NCBI GenBank assembly: GCA_947629455.1
Contig: CANRDT010000004.1
Span: 1 to 64,000, forward strand
DNA from: an uncultured Ruminococcus sp.
GTDB taxonomy: Bacteria > Bacillota > Clostridia > Oscillospirales > Ruminococcaceae
Direction of reading: 5' to 3'
DNA length: 64,000 nucleotides
This document shows positions 45,801-54,541 of this stretch, one piece after another (the stretch's first letter is position 1; every line of letters begins with the position of its first letter). A program made the position numbers and the translations under genes. Below the pieces are notes generated by a model. That model was not told the origin of the DNA. It saw only the letters and a list, made by a program, of their open reading frames with translations, and made no database searches.

Positions 45801-46772
45801 ATGAGCGATAACGATAACAAACAGGACGGATTTATTCCGGACGAGGACTACGAATACGAAAAGCAGCTTGCAGATGAGGAGCGCATACGCCGTCAGCAGC
45901 GTGAGGAAGCCGCAAGGCAGCGCGAACTGGAGCTTGAACGTCAGGAACGTCTTGAACGCGAAGAGCGCGACAGACAGATCGCACGCGACAAGGTCGAGCT
46001 TATGAAGCTGAAAACGGGTGTGATCTCGGAATCGGATACCATAAAGGAGGAGCATACCGAGTACGAAAAGCTGCACGGAACAAAGTGGATAGCAAACTTC
46101 TGGTATCACAACAAGATATGGATAATTTTCGGCGCGTTTGTCGCGGCGTTCGTCATATTTATTATGTACGATCTGCTTACGCGCGTCAAGCCCGATATAA
46201 CGGTGCTGATGATCGCAAACAACGGACTTGCTATGCGCGAAGAACAGCTTGAAAGCTTTTTTGAGGAGTATACCGAAGATCTCAACGGCGACGGCAAGGT
46301 GGAGGTTCTTGTCATAACCATGCCGCTCGATCCCGAAAGCACCGACGAGCTGCAAACCACATACCAGTCAAAGTTTTTAGCCAATCTACAGGATTCGCAG
46401 AGCATTATGGTCATTACCGATTCAAACACGGACCCGGATTTTCTTTCCATTATGAAACACGATCTTGCCGATGACTTTCCCGATTCGCCTTATGTAGATC
46501 AGTACGGCCTTTCTTTGAATTTTAAATTTCTGGCGGACAAGCTTTCTTATCCCGAAATGCCGAACGACGTTCATTTATCTATGCGAACGCCCGTAAAAAC
46601 GCTTGCGGACAGCAAGGAGGAAATGGAGGAGAGCTACGACCGTTCGTTCAAGGTCTTTGCCGCTATCGTGGACGACCTCACCGCTCAGGCGCAGGAAACC
46701 GACGACCCCGGGCTTGAGGACAATCCCATTCACGTCGACTACAGCAGCTCATCAGCAGAGAGCGGCAGCTGA
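45801..46772 (+). CDS. Single-span membrane protein with coiled-coil cytoplasmic arm
   Basis: No family is recognised. The 323-aa protein starts after GAAAGGA. Residues of about 15-75 are very rich in Arg, Glu and Gln (EERIRRQQREEAARQREL), predicted as a charged coiled coil. A membrane span follows at about residues 108-126 (IIFGAFVAAFVIFIMYDLL). The rest, about 195 residues, is an outside alpha/beta domain (DITVLMIANNG, LESFFEEYTEDLNGDGKVEVL). It probably works with the surface protein upstream. Confidence 0.83.
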   Translation: MSDNDNKQDGFIPDEDYEYEKQLADEERIRRQQREEAARQRELELERQERLEREERDRQIARDKVELMKLKTGVISESDTIKEEHTEYEKLHGTKWIANFWYHNKIWIIFGAFVAAFVIFIMYDLLTRVKPDITVLMIANNGLAMREEQLESFFEEYTEDLNGDGKVEVLVITMPLDPESTDELQTTYQSKFLANLQDSQSIMVITDSNTDPDFLSIMKHDLADDFPDSPYVDQYGLSLNFKFLADKLSYPEMPNDVHLSMRTPVKTLADSKEEMEESYDRSFKVFAAIVDDLTAQAQETDDPGLEDNPIHVDYSSSSAESGS

Positions 46773-46798
46773 AACACATCTGAATAATATGTGAATAT

Positions 46799-46830
46799 AA
46801 AAAGCGCGTCTGTTTTATCAGGCGCGCTCG
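46799..46830 (+). terminator. Terminator after the 45801 gene
   Basis: AGCGCG and the CGCGCT side pair over a T-rich loop; the trailing T-run is short, so efficiency is uncertain. Confidence 0.5.
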
Positions 46831-46854
46831 ATGTATATGCGAAACTTTATTTGC

Positions 46855-47125
46855 CATGGAAATCAATTTTTAAATTATATGTAAGCATTTTAATATATTT
46901 TACTTGTCAATGCAGACTATTGGATTATTTTTCCTCCGCCAACGGCGGAGGAAAAATAATTTAATGTTATATTCTCCGCCGTTGGCGGAGGATATAACAA
47001 AGATCTTGCAAAACTGCGCGGAATAATATTTTAAAATATGCGCCGCAGGCGCTCCTTGTCTTACCTCTTACCTCTTAAAAGCGAAGCGTTCTTACTTCTT
47101 CGGAAATCAAAAATTGATTTCCGTG
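46855..47125. mobile_element. MITE-like element, subfamily A, at the ackA stop codon
   Basis: The ends are CATGGAAATCAATTTTTAAA and inverted AAAAATTGATTTCCGTG. The 10-bp direct repeat CTTTATTTGC flanks it exactly (46845-46854 and 47126-47135). The right copy contains the ackA stop codon. Inside are two GGCGGAGG palindromes, GCGCCGCAGGCGC and the CTTACCTCTTACCTC block. It fills the gap between convergent genes. Confidence 0.92.
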
Positions 47126-47127
47126 CT

Positions 47128-48327
47128 TTATTTGCCCTCTACCATTGCAAGAGTATCCCTTGCGATAAGCAGCTCTTCGTTGGTGGGGATCACCCATACC
47201 TGAACTTTTGAATCTGCCGAAGAGATCTTTGCGACTTTTCCTCTGGTATTGTTGGCTTCGGGATCGACTTTAATTCCGAGATAATCCATATCCTTGCAGA
47301 CGTTCTCGCGTATATCCGCAGCATTTTCACCTATACCGCCGGTAAATACTACCGCGTCAAGTCCGTTCATCGCAGCGGTATAAGAGCCTATGAACTTCTT
47401 GATCTGATAGCAGAATATCTCTCCCACGATCTTTGCTCTCTCGTTGCCTGCTTCAGCCGCAGCGGTAATATCGCGGTTGTCCGAGCCGATACCGGAAATT
47501 CCCAGAAATCCCGATTTTTTATTCATATACTCGGTCATCTGGTCGGGAGTGAATCCCTTTTTCTTTTCTATGTAGTCGATAGCCGAAGGGTCTACCGAGC
47601 CGCAGCGCGTTCCCATAATAAGTCCGTCAAGAGGGGTGAATCCCATAGAAGTATCTACGGAAATGCCGCCGTCTACCGCGCTTATGGACGAGCCGTTGCC
47701 GAGATGGCAGGAAACGATCTTGAGATCCTTTATATCCTTTCCCATTACCCTTGCAAGCTCGGAGGTGACATATCTGTGAGATGTGCCGTGGAAACCGTAC
47801 TTTCTTACATGGAGATCCTCATAACATTCGTAAGGCAGTCCGTAGAGAAACGCTTTTCTCGGCATATTTGAATGGAATGCGGTATCGAACACCGCGACCT
47901 GCGGCACGCCCTCGGGAAGTACCTTGCGGCAGGAACGCAGAGCGAGAGCGTTGGGGTGATTGTGTACCGGCGCAAGCTCCGAAAGCTCGTCTATCTTGTC
48001 GATAACTTCATCGGTAGCAAGGCAGGTCTCCTTGAAAAATTCTCCGCCGTGTACGACTCTGTGTCCGACTGCGGAAACCTCCGCCATGGAATCCATAACT
48101 TTGGTCTCGCCGGAAGTAAGCACCTCTACCAGTTTTTCAAACGCCTCGGTATGAGTGGGAAAATTACAGTCCGCGTCAAAAGCTCTGCCGTCGCCCGTCT
48201 TTACCGAAACGTGACCGTCTATACCGATCCTGTCGCAGTTGCCCTTTGCGATGACCGACTCGTCGGTCATATCCAGCAGCTGGAATTTAAGCGATGACGA
48301 ACCCGCATTTACAACCAAGATTTTCAT
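47128..48327 (-). CDS. ackA: Acetate kinase
   Basis: This makes ATP from acetyl phosphate. The start at 48327 (MKILVVNAGSSSLKFQ) is chosen over the in-frame ATG at 48348, which overlaps the AGGAG site. The 399-aa protein has GHRVVHGGEFF, the catalytic Asp in VFDTAFH, YGFHGTSHRYV, CHLGNGSSISAV, DTSMGFTPLDGLIMGTRCG, and VFTGGIGENAADIR. Phosphotransacetylase is not in the window. It is divergent from tmcAL, a tRNA enzyme that also uses acetate. Confidence 0.97.
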   Translation of the reverse strand: MKILVVNAGSSSLKFQLLDMTDESVIAKGNCDRIGIDGHVSVKTGDGRAFDADCNFPTHTEAFEKLVEVLTSGETKVMDSMAEVSAVGHRVVHGGEFFKETCLATDEVIDKIDELSELAPVHNHPNALALRSCRKVLPEGVPQVAVFDTAFHSNMPRKAFLYGLPYECYEDLHVRKYGFHGTSHRYVTSELARVMGKDIKDLKIVSCHLGNGSSISAVDGGISVDTSMGFTPLDGLIMGTRCGSVDPSAIDYIEKKKGFTPDQMTEYMNKKSGFLGISGIGSDNRDITAAAEAGNERAKIVGEIFCYQIKKFIGSYTAAMNGLDAVVFTGGIGENAADIRENVCKDMDYLGIKVDPEANNTRGKVAKISSADSKVQVWVIPTNEELLIARDTLAMVEGK

Positions 48328-48405
48328 AAAATAAAAATCTCCTCTCATAATTGAAATAAAATAACAAGACCCGACTTGACAACAGCCGGATTATCATATA
48401 CTATA

Positions 48406-48434
48406 ATTATAACAGCGTGTGCGCTTTATTTCAA
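48406..48434 (-). promoter_or_regulatory. Promoter of ackA
   Basis: TTGAAA and TATAAT on the minus strand with 17-base spacing. Confidence 0.75.
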
Positions 48435-48516
48435 GTCTATTTTGTACAAATATACATTTTGCACAATTACCCGCAAATGCTTTTATTCAATATAACAATA
48501 TTTCAGGAGGACGGCT

Positions 48517-49686
48517 ATGCTTGGTATCGGTATTATCGCGGAATATGATCCTTTTCACAACGGTCACAAATATCTTGCCGAAAAAGCGAGAGAGCTCGGA
48601 GCTTCGCACGTTGCCGCAGTTATGAGCGGAGCGGCGGTACAGCGCGGCTCGGTGGCGGTATACGACAAATACTACAGAGCCGCAGCTGCCGTGAAAAACG
48701 GCGTCGATCTGGTGCTGGAACTGCCCTGCCCTTATTCCTGCTCGAGCGCACGGATATTTGCTGACGCAGCAGTCAGACTTCTTTCCTCGGCAGGAAAAGA
48801 TGTCATAGGCGGAATATGTTTCGGCAGCGAAACGGACGACAAGTCCGATCTTCTTGCCGCAGCCGACGCGTCGCTTGCTCTTGAAGATTCTCAGTCGGTG
48901 AGGGAAAATCTTGCCTGCGGAAAGTCATATCCTGCCGCAGTGGCGCAAGCCGCCGCAGAAGAGTACGGCGAAAAAGTTTACTTCGCTCTCAGCAATCCCA
49001 ACAGTACCCTTGCGGTGGAATATATAAAAGCCGCACACAGGCACGCGCCGTATCTGGAATTTTTTCCTATCAGGAGAAAAGCCGCCGCCCACGGAGAATT
49101 GACGGCATATGACGGGTTCGCCTCCGGTGCGGCGATAAGACAGCTCCTGCGTGAGGGAAAAGACGCCGCCTGCTGTCTGCCTCAGTGCGGAGAACCTCCC
49201 TCCCCCTGTTTTCTTGAAAATATGGACGCGGCTATGCTGTATCTGCTGTCACGCGCCGACAAGACAAGGCTTACCGATCTTCCCGACGTGAGCGAAAGTA
49301 TGGTGGACGTTATGTCAAGAGAAATTAAAGCTATGCCGCAAAGCACAGAGCAATTCCTTGCCGCCTGCAAAAGCCGCAGCGTTACTCTTGCCAGACTGCG
49401 CAGAGCCGTTCTTGCGCTGACGCTTGACATTCGCCGCAGCGATGTGCAGATACCCATACCCTATGGCAGGATACTTGCATTTAACGAAAAAGGCGCGCAG
49501 ATGTTAAGAGAATGGGGGAGAGCCATACCCATAGACACCTCCCTTGCGCGGCTTGAAAAGACTTCCCCCCAAGCGGCAAGGATCAGCCGTCTTGAACAGA
49601 ACGCCGCCCGTCTGCAATACCTCTGCGGCGGCAGGAACGAAAAATTTATAAACGAATATGAAAGAAAGATAACGATAACGTTTTAA
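48517..49686 (+). CDS. tmcAL: tRNA(Met) cytidine acetate ligase
   Basis: TmcAL (YlbM) activates acetate with ATP and acetylates cytidine 34 of elongator tRNA-Met. The 389-aa protein starts after AGGAGGA. It has the nucleotidyltransferase signature IIAEYDPFHNGHKYL, SGAAVQRGSVAVYDKYYRA, GVDLVLELPC, a conserved FGSE, and KSYPAAVA. Many family members have SGNFVQRGE where this one has SGAAVQRGS, a visible deviation in a conserved loop. Its promoter is not clear. Confidence 0.92.
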   Translation: MLGIGIIAEYDPFHNGHKYLAEKARELGASHVAAVMSGAAVQRGSVAVYDKYYRAAAAVKNGVDLVLELPCPYSCSSARIFADAAVRLLSSAGKDVIGGICFGSETDDKSDLLAAADASLALEDSQSVRENLACGKSYPAAVAQAAAEEYGEKVYFALSNPNSTLAVEYIKAAHRHAPYLEFFPIRRKAAAHGELTAYDGFASGAAIRQLLREGKDAACCLPQCGEPPSPCFLENMDAAMLYLLSRADKTRLTDLPDVSESMVDVMSREIKAMPQSTEQFLAACKSRSVTLARLRRAVLALTLDIRRSDVQIPIPYGRILAFNEKGAQMLREWGRAIPIDTSLARLEKTSPQAARISRLEQNAARLQYLCGGRNEKFINEYERKITITF

Positions 49687-49752
49687 ATACAGGATTTAGT
49701 AAATATATATGAAAATCATAGAAAAAATTTATCAGTTTTTTTTCAAAAGTAC

Positions 49753-49781
49753 TTGAAAAAGCGTCGGAGATGTAGTATAAT
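49753..49781 (+). promoter_or_regulatory. Promoter of gap
   Basis: TTGAAA and TATAAT with 17-base spacing, 33 bases before the start codon. Confidence 0.8.
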
Positions 49782-49814
49782 AAATATATAAATTTATTAG
49801 GAGGTAAATTAATT

Positions 49815-50852
49815 ATGGCAGTTAAAGTCGCAATTAATGGTTTCGGACGTATCGGACGTCTGGCATTCAGACAGATGTTCGGTGCAGAGGGCTATGAGAT
49901 CGTTGCTATCAACGACCTTACCAAGCCTTCAATGCTGGCTAATCTTCTCAAGTATGACACCGCACAGGGCGGTTACTGCGGAAAGATCGGCGATAATCTT
50001 CACACTGTAGAGGCTGACGACGAGGCAGGCACTATCACCGTTGACGGCAAGACCCTCAAGATCTACGCAATGGCTAAGGCAGCCGAGCTTCCCTGGGGAG
50101 AGATCGGTGTTGACGTTGTTCTCGAGTGCACAGGTTTCTATTGCTCTAAGGAGAAGAGCCAGGCTCACATCGACGCCGGCGCTAAGAAGGTCGTTATCTC
50201 CGCTCCTGCCGGCAATGACCTCAAGACTATCGTTTATTCCGTAAACGAGAACACCCTTACAGCTGATGATAAGATCATCTCCGCTGCGTCCTGCACTACC
50301 AACTGTCTTGCTCCGATGGCTAAGGCTCTTAACGACTATGCTCCTATCCAGAGCGGTATCATGTCTACCATTCACGCTTACACAGGCGATCAGATGATCC
50401 TCGACGGTCCTCACAGAAAGGGCGATATGAGGAGAGCGAGAGCAGGCGCTGCTAACATAGTTCCTAACTCCACCGGCGCTGCAAAGGCTATCGGTCTTGT
50501 TATCCCCGAGCTGAACGGCAAACTGATCGGTTCCGCTCAGAGAGTTCCCGTTCCCACAGGTTCTACCACTATCCTTACCGCAGTTGTCAAGGGCGCTGAC
50601 GTTACCAAGGAAGGCATCAATGCCGCTATGAAGGCTGCATCTTCCGAGTCCTACGGCTACAACGAGGATCCTATCGTTTCTTCCGACGTTATCGGTATGA
50701 AGTACGGTTCTCTGTTCGACGCTACACAGACTATGGTTTCCAAGATCGCTGACGACCTCTATGAGGTTCAGGTAGTTTCCTGGTACGACAACGAAAATTC
50801 TTACACATCTCAGATGGTAAGAACTATCAAGTACTTCGCAGAGCTTGGCTGA
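49815..50852 (+). CDS. gap: Glyceraldehyde-3-phosphate dehydrogenase
   Basis: This NAD-dependent enzyme makes 1,3-bisphosphoglycerate. The start follows AGGAGG. The 345-aa protein has [27 protein letters not shown], the catalytic [53 protein letters not shown] and [16 protein letters not shown]. The codon use is visibly biased toward GCT, GTT and CTC compared with neighbours, as expected for a very highly expressed gene. It is monocistronic with its own terminator. Confidence 0.98.
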   Translation: MAVKVAINGFGRIGRLAFRQMFGAEGYEIVAINDLTKPSMLANLLKYDTAQGGYCGKIGDNLHTVEADDEAGTITVDGKTLKIYAMAKAAELPWGEIGVDVVLECTGFYCSKEKSQAHIDAGAKKVVISAPAGNDLKTIVYSVNENTLTADDKIISAASCTTNCLAPMAKALNDYAPIQSGIMSTIHAYTGDQMILDGPHRKGDMRRARAGAANIVPNSTGAAKAIGLVIPELNGKLIGSAQRVPVPTGSTTILTAVVKGADVTKEGINAAMKAASSESYGYNEDPIVSSDVIGMKYGSLFDATQTMVSKIADDLYEVQVVSWYDNENSYTSQMVRTIKYFAELG

Positions 50853-50865
50853 TAAAAATCACTCA

Positions 50866-50896
50866 GGACCGTTCCTTCGGGAGCGGTTCTTTTTTT
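50866..50896 (+). terminator. Terminator after gap
   Basis: GGACCGTTCC / GGAGCGGTTC stem on a TTCG tetraloop, followed by seven T. Confidence 0.85.
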
Positions 50897-50911
50897 GTCT
50901 GAAAATGCCGC

Positions 50912-50940
50912 AAAAAAATCCCGCCGGTGCTGCCGACGGG
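50912..50940 (-). terminator. Terminator after the 50-aa gene
   Basis: On the minus strand CCCGTCGGC pairs with the CCGGCGGG side and is followed by ATTTTTTTG. Confidence 0.75.
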
Positions 50941-50959
50941 AAATTTCACCTAAATACTT

Positions 50960-51112
50960 TTACTGGACTCCGCATTCCTCATAGTCCTTCCACTTTTCGT
51001 AATGCGCCTTATCATCGAGATATTTGTAAACGAACAGCGCGGTCGAGGCTATAACAAGAATAAGCGTTCCCATAAGCGCCCAGAAAGATTTCCTCTGAGA
51101 ATAATTTGACAT
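50960..51112 (-). CDS. 50-aa single-span membrane protein
   Basis: The ATG at 51112 lies nine bases after AAAGGA. The product starts MSNYSQRKSFW, has a membrane span (ALMGTLILVIASTALFVYKY, about residues 13-32) and ends YEECGVQ. It has its own consensus promoter at 51161-51189 and a terminator at 50912-50940, so it is a complete small transcription unit. No family is recognised. Confidence 0.75.
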   Translation of the reverse strand: MSNYSQRKSFWALMGTLILVIASTALFVYKYLDDKAHYEKWKDYEECGVQ

Positions 51113-51160
51113 AGTACATCGTCCTTTCAAGAATAAATTGATCGCAGTTTCTTCGTTCTT

Positions 51161-51189
51161 AGTATATCATAACGGCTTGAAATTGTCAA
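51161..51189 (-). promoter_or_regulatory. Promoter of the 50-aa gene
   Basis: TTGACA and TATACT on the minus strand with 17-base spacing, placed right after the mutS2 stop codon. Confidence 0.75.
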
Positions 51190-51193
51190 TACG

Positions 51194-53584
51194 TTACTTC
51201 AGCTCCACCACCGTTACGCCGTCCTCGCCCTCTCCGTACAAGCCTTTTCTTGACGACTTGACGTGAGGGTGATGTTTAAGATGATTTCTTACCGCGTTTT
51301 TAAGTACTCCCGTGCCTTTGCCGTGAATGATCGTCACCATGGTTATTCCCGAAAGCACCGCGCTGTCGAGAAAACTGTCTACCTCGTATATACCGTCGTC
51401 TGCGGCATATCCGCGTATATCGAGCTCCGTCCGGACCTGCCTTGTCATACGGCTTTCCACTCCCTTTAGCGATACCTGCGGAGCGCTTTTCTTCTTGGGA
51501 GTTTTGACAGGCTGCTGCTTTTCAACAAGCCGCAGCTTTGATACGTCCACGCGCGTTTTCATAACGCCTGCCTGCACAAAGCAATTGCCTTTGCCGTCAG
51601 GCGGCGTGATAACTATAGCCTTTCTGCCGCTGTCGGTCATTATCACGCTGTCGCCCTTTTTCAGCGGTCTTGGCAGCACATAATCGTCGTTTGGGGTCTC
51701 CGTGACCGGATTTGATTCCAGATACATCTTGTTCATAACGCTTTTTTGTTTCTGCCTTGCCTCTATCGCTCTTCTGCTGAAATCCTCGCTGTCCTTTTCC
51801 TTGCGCAGGCGATCGAGCTCGTCGACAAGCTGCTGACTTTCCCTCTGCACCCTGTTTATTATATCTGCCGAGCGCAGTCTTGCTTTTTCAAGTTCGGATT
51901 CCTTTTCGACAGCGAATTTCTTTCTTTCCTCTTCAAGTTCCTTTCTCAGCCGCTCACATTCCTGACGATCCGCTCTTGCCGCCAGTCTGTCCTCCTCGAG
52001 CCGCGAGCGCGTCTGCTCCAGTTCGTCAAGTATCTTTTCAAATCTGCGGTTGTCGTCTGATATCATCGACCGCGCACTGTCTATTATCTCCTCGTCTATA
52101 CCAAGACGGCGCGAGATCTCAAAAGCGTTGGATTTTCCCGGCATACCCGTGATAAGTCTGTATGTCGGTCTTAAAGTAGACACATCAAATTCGCAGGAGG
52201 CGTTTTCCACGCCGTCAGTATCGAGAGCGTACATTTTCAGCTCCTGATAATGGGTAGTGGTGACTACCGTTGCTCCCTGAGTACGTAGTCTTTCGATTAT
52301 TGCAACCGCAAGAGCCGCTCCCTCTACAGGGTCAGTCCCCGAGCCGAGCTCGTCAAGCAGGATAAGGCTGCTGCCGTCCGCTTTTTCGATTATCTCCTTT
52401 ACGCCGTTCATATGAGCCGAGAAAGTCGATAAGCTCTGCTCTATGGACTGTCTGTCGCCGATGTCAGCCAGAATGTTGTCATAGACGGATATTCTGCTGC
52501 CGTCAGACGCAGGTATCAGCATACCGCACATAGTCATAAGCGTAAGAAGTCCGACCGTTTTGAGTACCACCGTCTTACCGCCCGTATTCGGACCGGTGAT
52601 GACGAGGGAATCATATTCCTTTCCAATGGAAAAATCAATAGGCACGGCTGTTTTGGGATCGAGCAGAGGGTGTCTTGCCTTTTTCAGCAGGGTAACACAT
52701 TCCTGATTTATCTCGGGACGGCAGGCGTTCATTTTCGCGCCGAGCTGAGCCTTGGCAAAGTAAAGATCAAGTTCCGCGGCAGCCGAAGCTCCCGAGATAA
52801 GTCTTTCTGCCGCCGCGCCGCAATCCGCCGACAGCGAACGGATTATCCTGTTTATCTCGTCGCTCTCCTGTCCCTTTAAAATTCGTATATCGTTATTTGC
52901 CTCCACTACCGCCATAGGTTCGATAAACAGCGTTGAACCAGACGCCGACGAATCGTGTACCAGACCGCTTATCTGCCCTTTGAATTCCGTTCTGACGGGC
53001 AGGACGTATCTTCCGTCGCGGACGGTAACTATGGCGTCCTGAAGATATTTCTGCACGGAAGATGATCTTATCATCTTGTCGAGCGTTTCCCTTATCCGCG
53101 AACCTGCGGACGCTATCTTTCTGCGTATTGATCTCAACTGCGGACTTGCGTCGTCCGAAAGAGTATCTTCGTCGATAATACAGCTGTCAAGGCGGTTTTC
53201 CAGATATTTATCCGGAAAAAGCGCACCGAACAGGTAGTCCAGAGGATTATCCTTATCCGCACACTGACGATACCAGTCGCACAGAGCGTTTATCTGCTGC
53301 AAAACTTTTTTTATCTCGATAAGTTCTTTAAGACTGAGAGCCGCCCCCGACGCGGCGCGGCTTACCGAGCCTTGTATGTCGCTGATATTATAGAATATCG
53401 GCATACCGTACCTGACCGTCATATCCAGCGCAAAGGAAGCTTTATCTATCTCGCGCCTCACCGTATATATATCCGTCGACGGCTCAACGGCAAGCGCAAG
53501 CCGCTTTGACGTTTCATTGGCGCACTCGCCTGCAAGCAGCAGCAGTACCTTATCCAGCTCCAGCGTTTTATAATATTTATTCAA
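51194..53584 (-). CDS. mutS2: Endonuclease MutS2
   Basis: MutS2 resolves branched DNA and, in some Firmicutes, rescues collided ribosomes. The 796-aa protein has the MutS core and ATPase (GPNTGGKTVVLKTVGL, ILLDELGSGTDPVEGAALA, TTTHYQELKMYA), a long charged coiled coil at about residues 500-620, and a C-terminal Smr nuclease domain (LDIRGYAADDGI, TMVTIIHGKGTGVLKNAV). It lies 29 bases after recO at the end of the conserved leftward cluster. Confidence 0.96.
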   Translation of the reverse strand: MNKYYKTLELDKVLLLLAGECANETSKRLALAVEPSTDIYTVRREIDKASFALDMTVRYGMPIFYNISDIQGSVSRAASGAALSLKELIEIKKVLQQINALCDWYRQCADKDNPLDYLFGALFPDKYLENRLDSCIIDEDTLSDDASPQLRSIRRKIASAGSRIRETLDKMIRSSSVQKYLQDAIVTVRDGRYVLPVRTEFKGQISGLVHDSSASGSTLFIEPMAVVEANNDIRILKGQESDEINRIIRSLSADCGAAAERLISGASAAAELDLYFAKAQLGAKMNACRPEINQECVTLLKKARHPLLDPKTAVPIDFSIGKEYDSLVITGPNTGGKTVVLKTVGLLTLMTMCGMLIPASDGSRISVYDNILADIGDRQSIEQSLSTFSAHMNGVKEIIEKADGSSLILLDELGSGTDPVEGAALAVAIIERLRTQGATVVTTTHYQELKMYALDTDGVENASCEFDVSTLRPTYRLITGMPGKSNAFEISRRLGIDEEIIDSARSMISDDNRRFEKILDELEQTRSRLEEDRLAARADRQECERLRKELEEERKKFAVEKESELEKARLRSADIINRVQRESQQLVDELDRLRKEKDSEDFSRRAIEARQKQKSVMNKMYLESNPVTETPNDDYVLPRPLKKGDSVIMTDSGRKAIVITPPDGKGNCFVQAGVMKTRVDVSKLRLVEKQQPVKTPKKKSAPQVSLKGVESRMTRQVRTELDIRGYAADDGIYEVDSFLDSAVLSGITMVTIIHGKGTGVLKNAVRNHLKHHPHVKSSRKGLYGEGEDGVTVVELK

Positions 53585-53613
53585 TTTCTCACCGTCCTGT
53601 TATTATGCATATC

Positions 53614-54372
53614 TCACTGAGAGATAATTCTGTAGAATCTCAGCGTTTCAAATCCGTCCTTGAAATGAAATCTTACAAAATCCTCCGTAAAAACCGACAG
53701 CCTTTTCAGATACCTGTCGCTTATTCTGAAACTGAACAGTTTTGAAAGATCGCTGAGAGCGATATATCTTATTATGTAAAGCATAGTCCTGTCAAGCGCA
53801 TAGGAAAACACTCCGTTCTTATTGATACAGCATTTTTCACATTCCAGCAAACCCGATCTCATATTGAGATACATTATGTCGCCGTCGTATGCATAGCATA
53901 TGCTGCACCCGAGCAAAAACGGTCTGAATCCTATATCGCAAAGCAGTCTGAATTCAAAAATACATTTGAGCAGTTCGGGATCGCGCTGCCCGTTGTCAAG
54001 AAAATAAAGAGTATTGAGCGTAAGTTTAAGAATATCGCCGCAGTCTGAATTTTCTATGCGGCAATAGTTCAGCAGCTCGGCAAAATACGCCGCAAGCGCG
54101 GTTTTCGCCGCGTCGAGCCGTATGTGATAGAACATAGTCAGATTTTCCGCGCTGTTGAGGTAATAATTCGTCTGTCCCGAAGCGTCTTTTTTCTCTTCAA
54201 GACAAAGCAGCGAATATGCCAGCAGCTGAGTGGGAGACGAAGTCTTGGAGCTTTTCATTCCTCCCCTGACAAAGACGTCAACGACTCCCCTTTCATCGCT
54301 CAGCACCGTGACCGACTTACTGCTTTCCCCACGGGGAGTTTCACGAATTATCAGACCCTTTATCGTTATCAT
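53614..54372 (-). CDS. recO: DNA repair protein RecO
   Basis: RecO loads RecA in the RecFOR pathway. The 252-aa protein begins with the OB-fold (ITIKGLIIRETPRGESSKSV, VDVFVRGGMKSS) and has the helical part with the zinc-site cysteines in GCSICYAYDG and LECEKCCI. Its start overlaps the yqzL-like mini-gene by 32 bases, as expected for this cluster. Confidence 0.93.
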   Translation of the reverse strand: MITIKGLIIRETPRGESSKSVTVLSDERGVVDVFVRGGMKSSKTSSPTQLLAYSLLCLEEKKDASGQTNYYLNSAENLTMFYHIRLDAAKTALAAYFAELLNYCRIENSDCGDILKLTLNTLYFLDNGQRDPELLKCIFEFRLLCDIGFRPFLLGCSICYAYDGDIMYLNMRSGLLECEKCCINKNGVFSYALDRTMLYIIRYIALSDLSKLFSFRISDRYLKRLSVFTEDFVRFHFKDGFETLRFYRIISQ

Positions 54373-54454
54373 CGCTGTTTTCCTCTTCTAAGGCTTTGTA
54401 TTTCAGATAGTCCTCTATTCTGCCGCTGCGGCAGAACACTTCCCACATATCCAT
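54341..54454 (-). CDS. yqzL: YqzL-like mini-protein upstream of recO
   Basis: This 37-aa product starts at 54454, six bases after AAAGGA. Residues 4-20 (WEVFCRSGRIEDYLKYK) fit the YqzL pattern of a W-x-x-F-x-x-(S/T)-G-x-I-x-x-Y-L helix. Its position between era and recO is the same as in Bacillus. It overlaps recO by 32 bases in another frame. The function of the family is not established. Confidence 0.8.
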   Translation of the reverse strand: MDMWEVFCRSGRIEDYLKYKALEEENSDDNDKGSDNS

Positions 54455-54541
54455 AGTTTATCCTTTATCCTCCGGCTATCAACGTTTACGATATTATCTT
54501 CCGCCGCAGGAATAAGAATATTACAGGTAATTTCTACTCAC

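Noticed and set aside
47040-47100. TTACCTC heptad repeats as a CRISPR-like array
   Set aside because: Only two or three heptads occur, without spacers, and they are part of the mobile element body.
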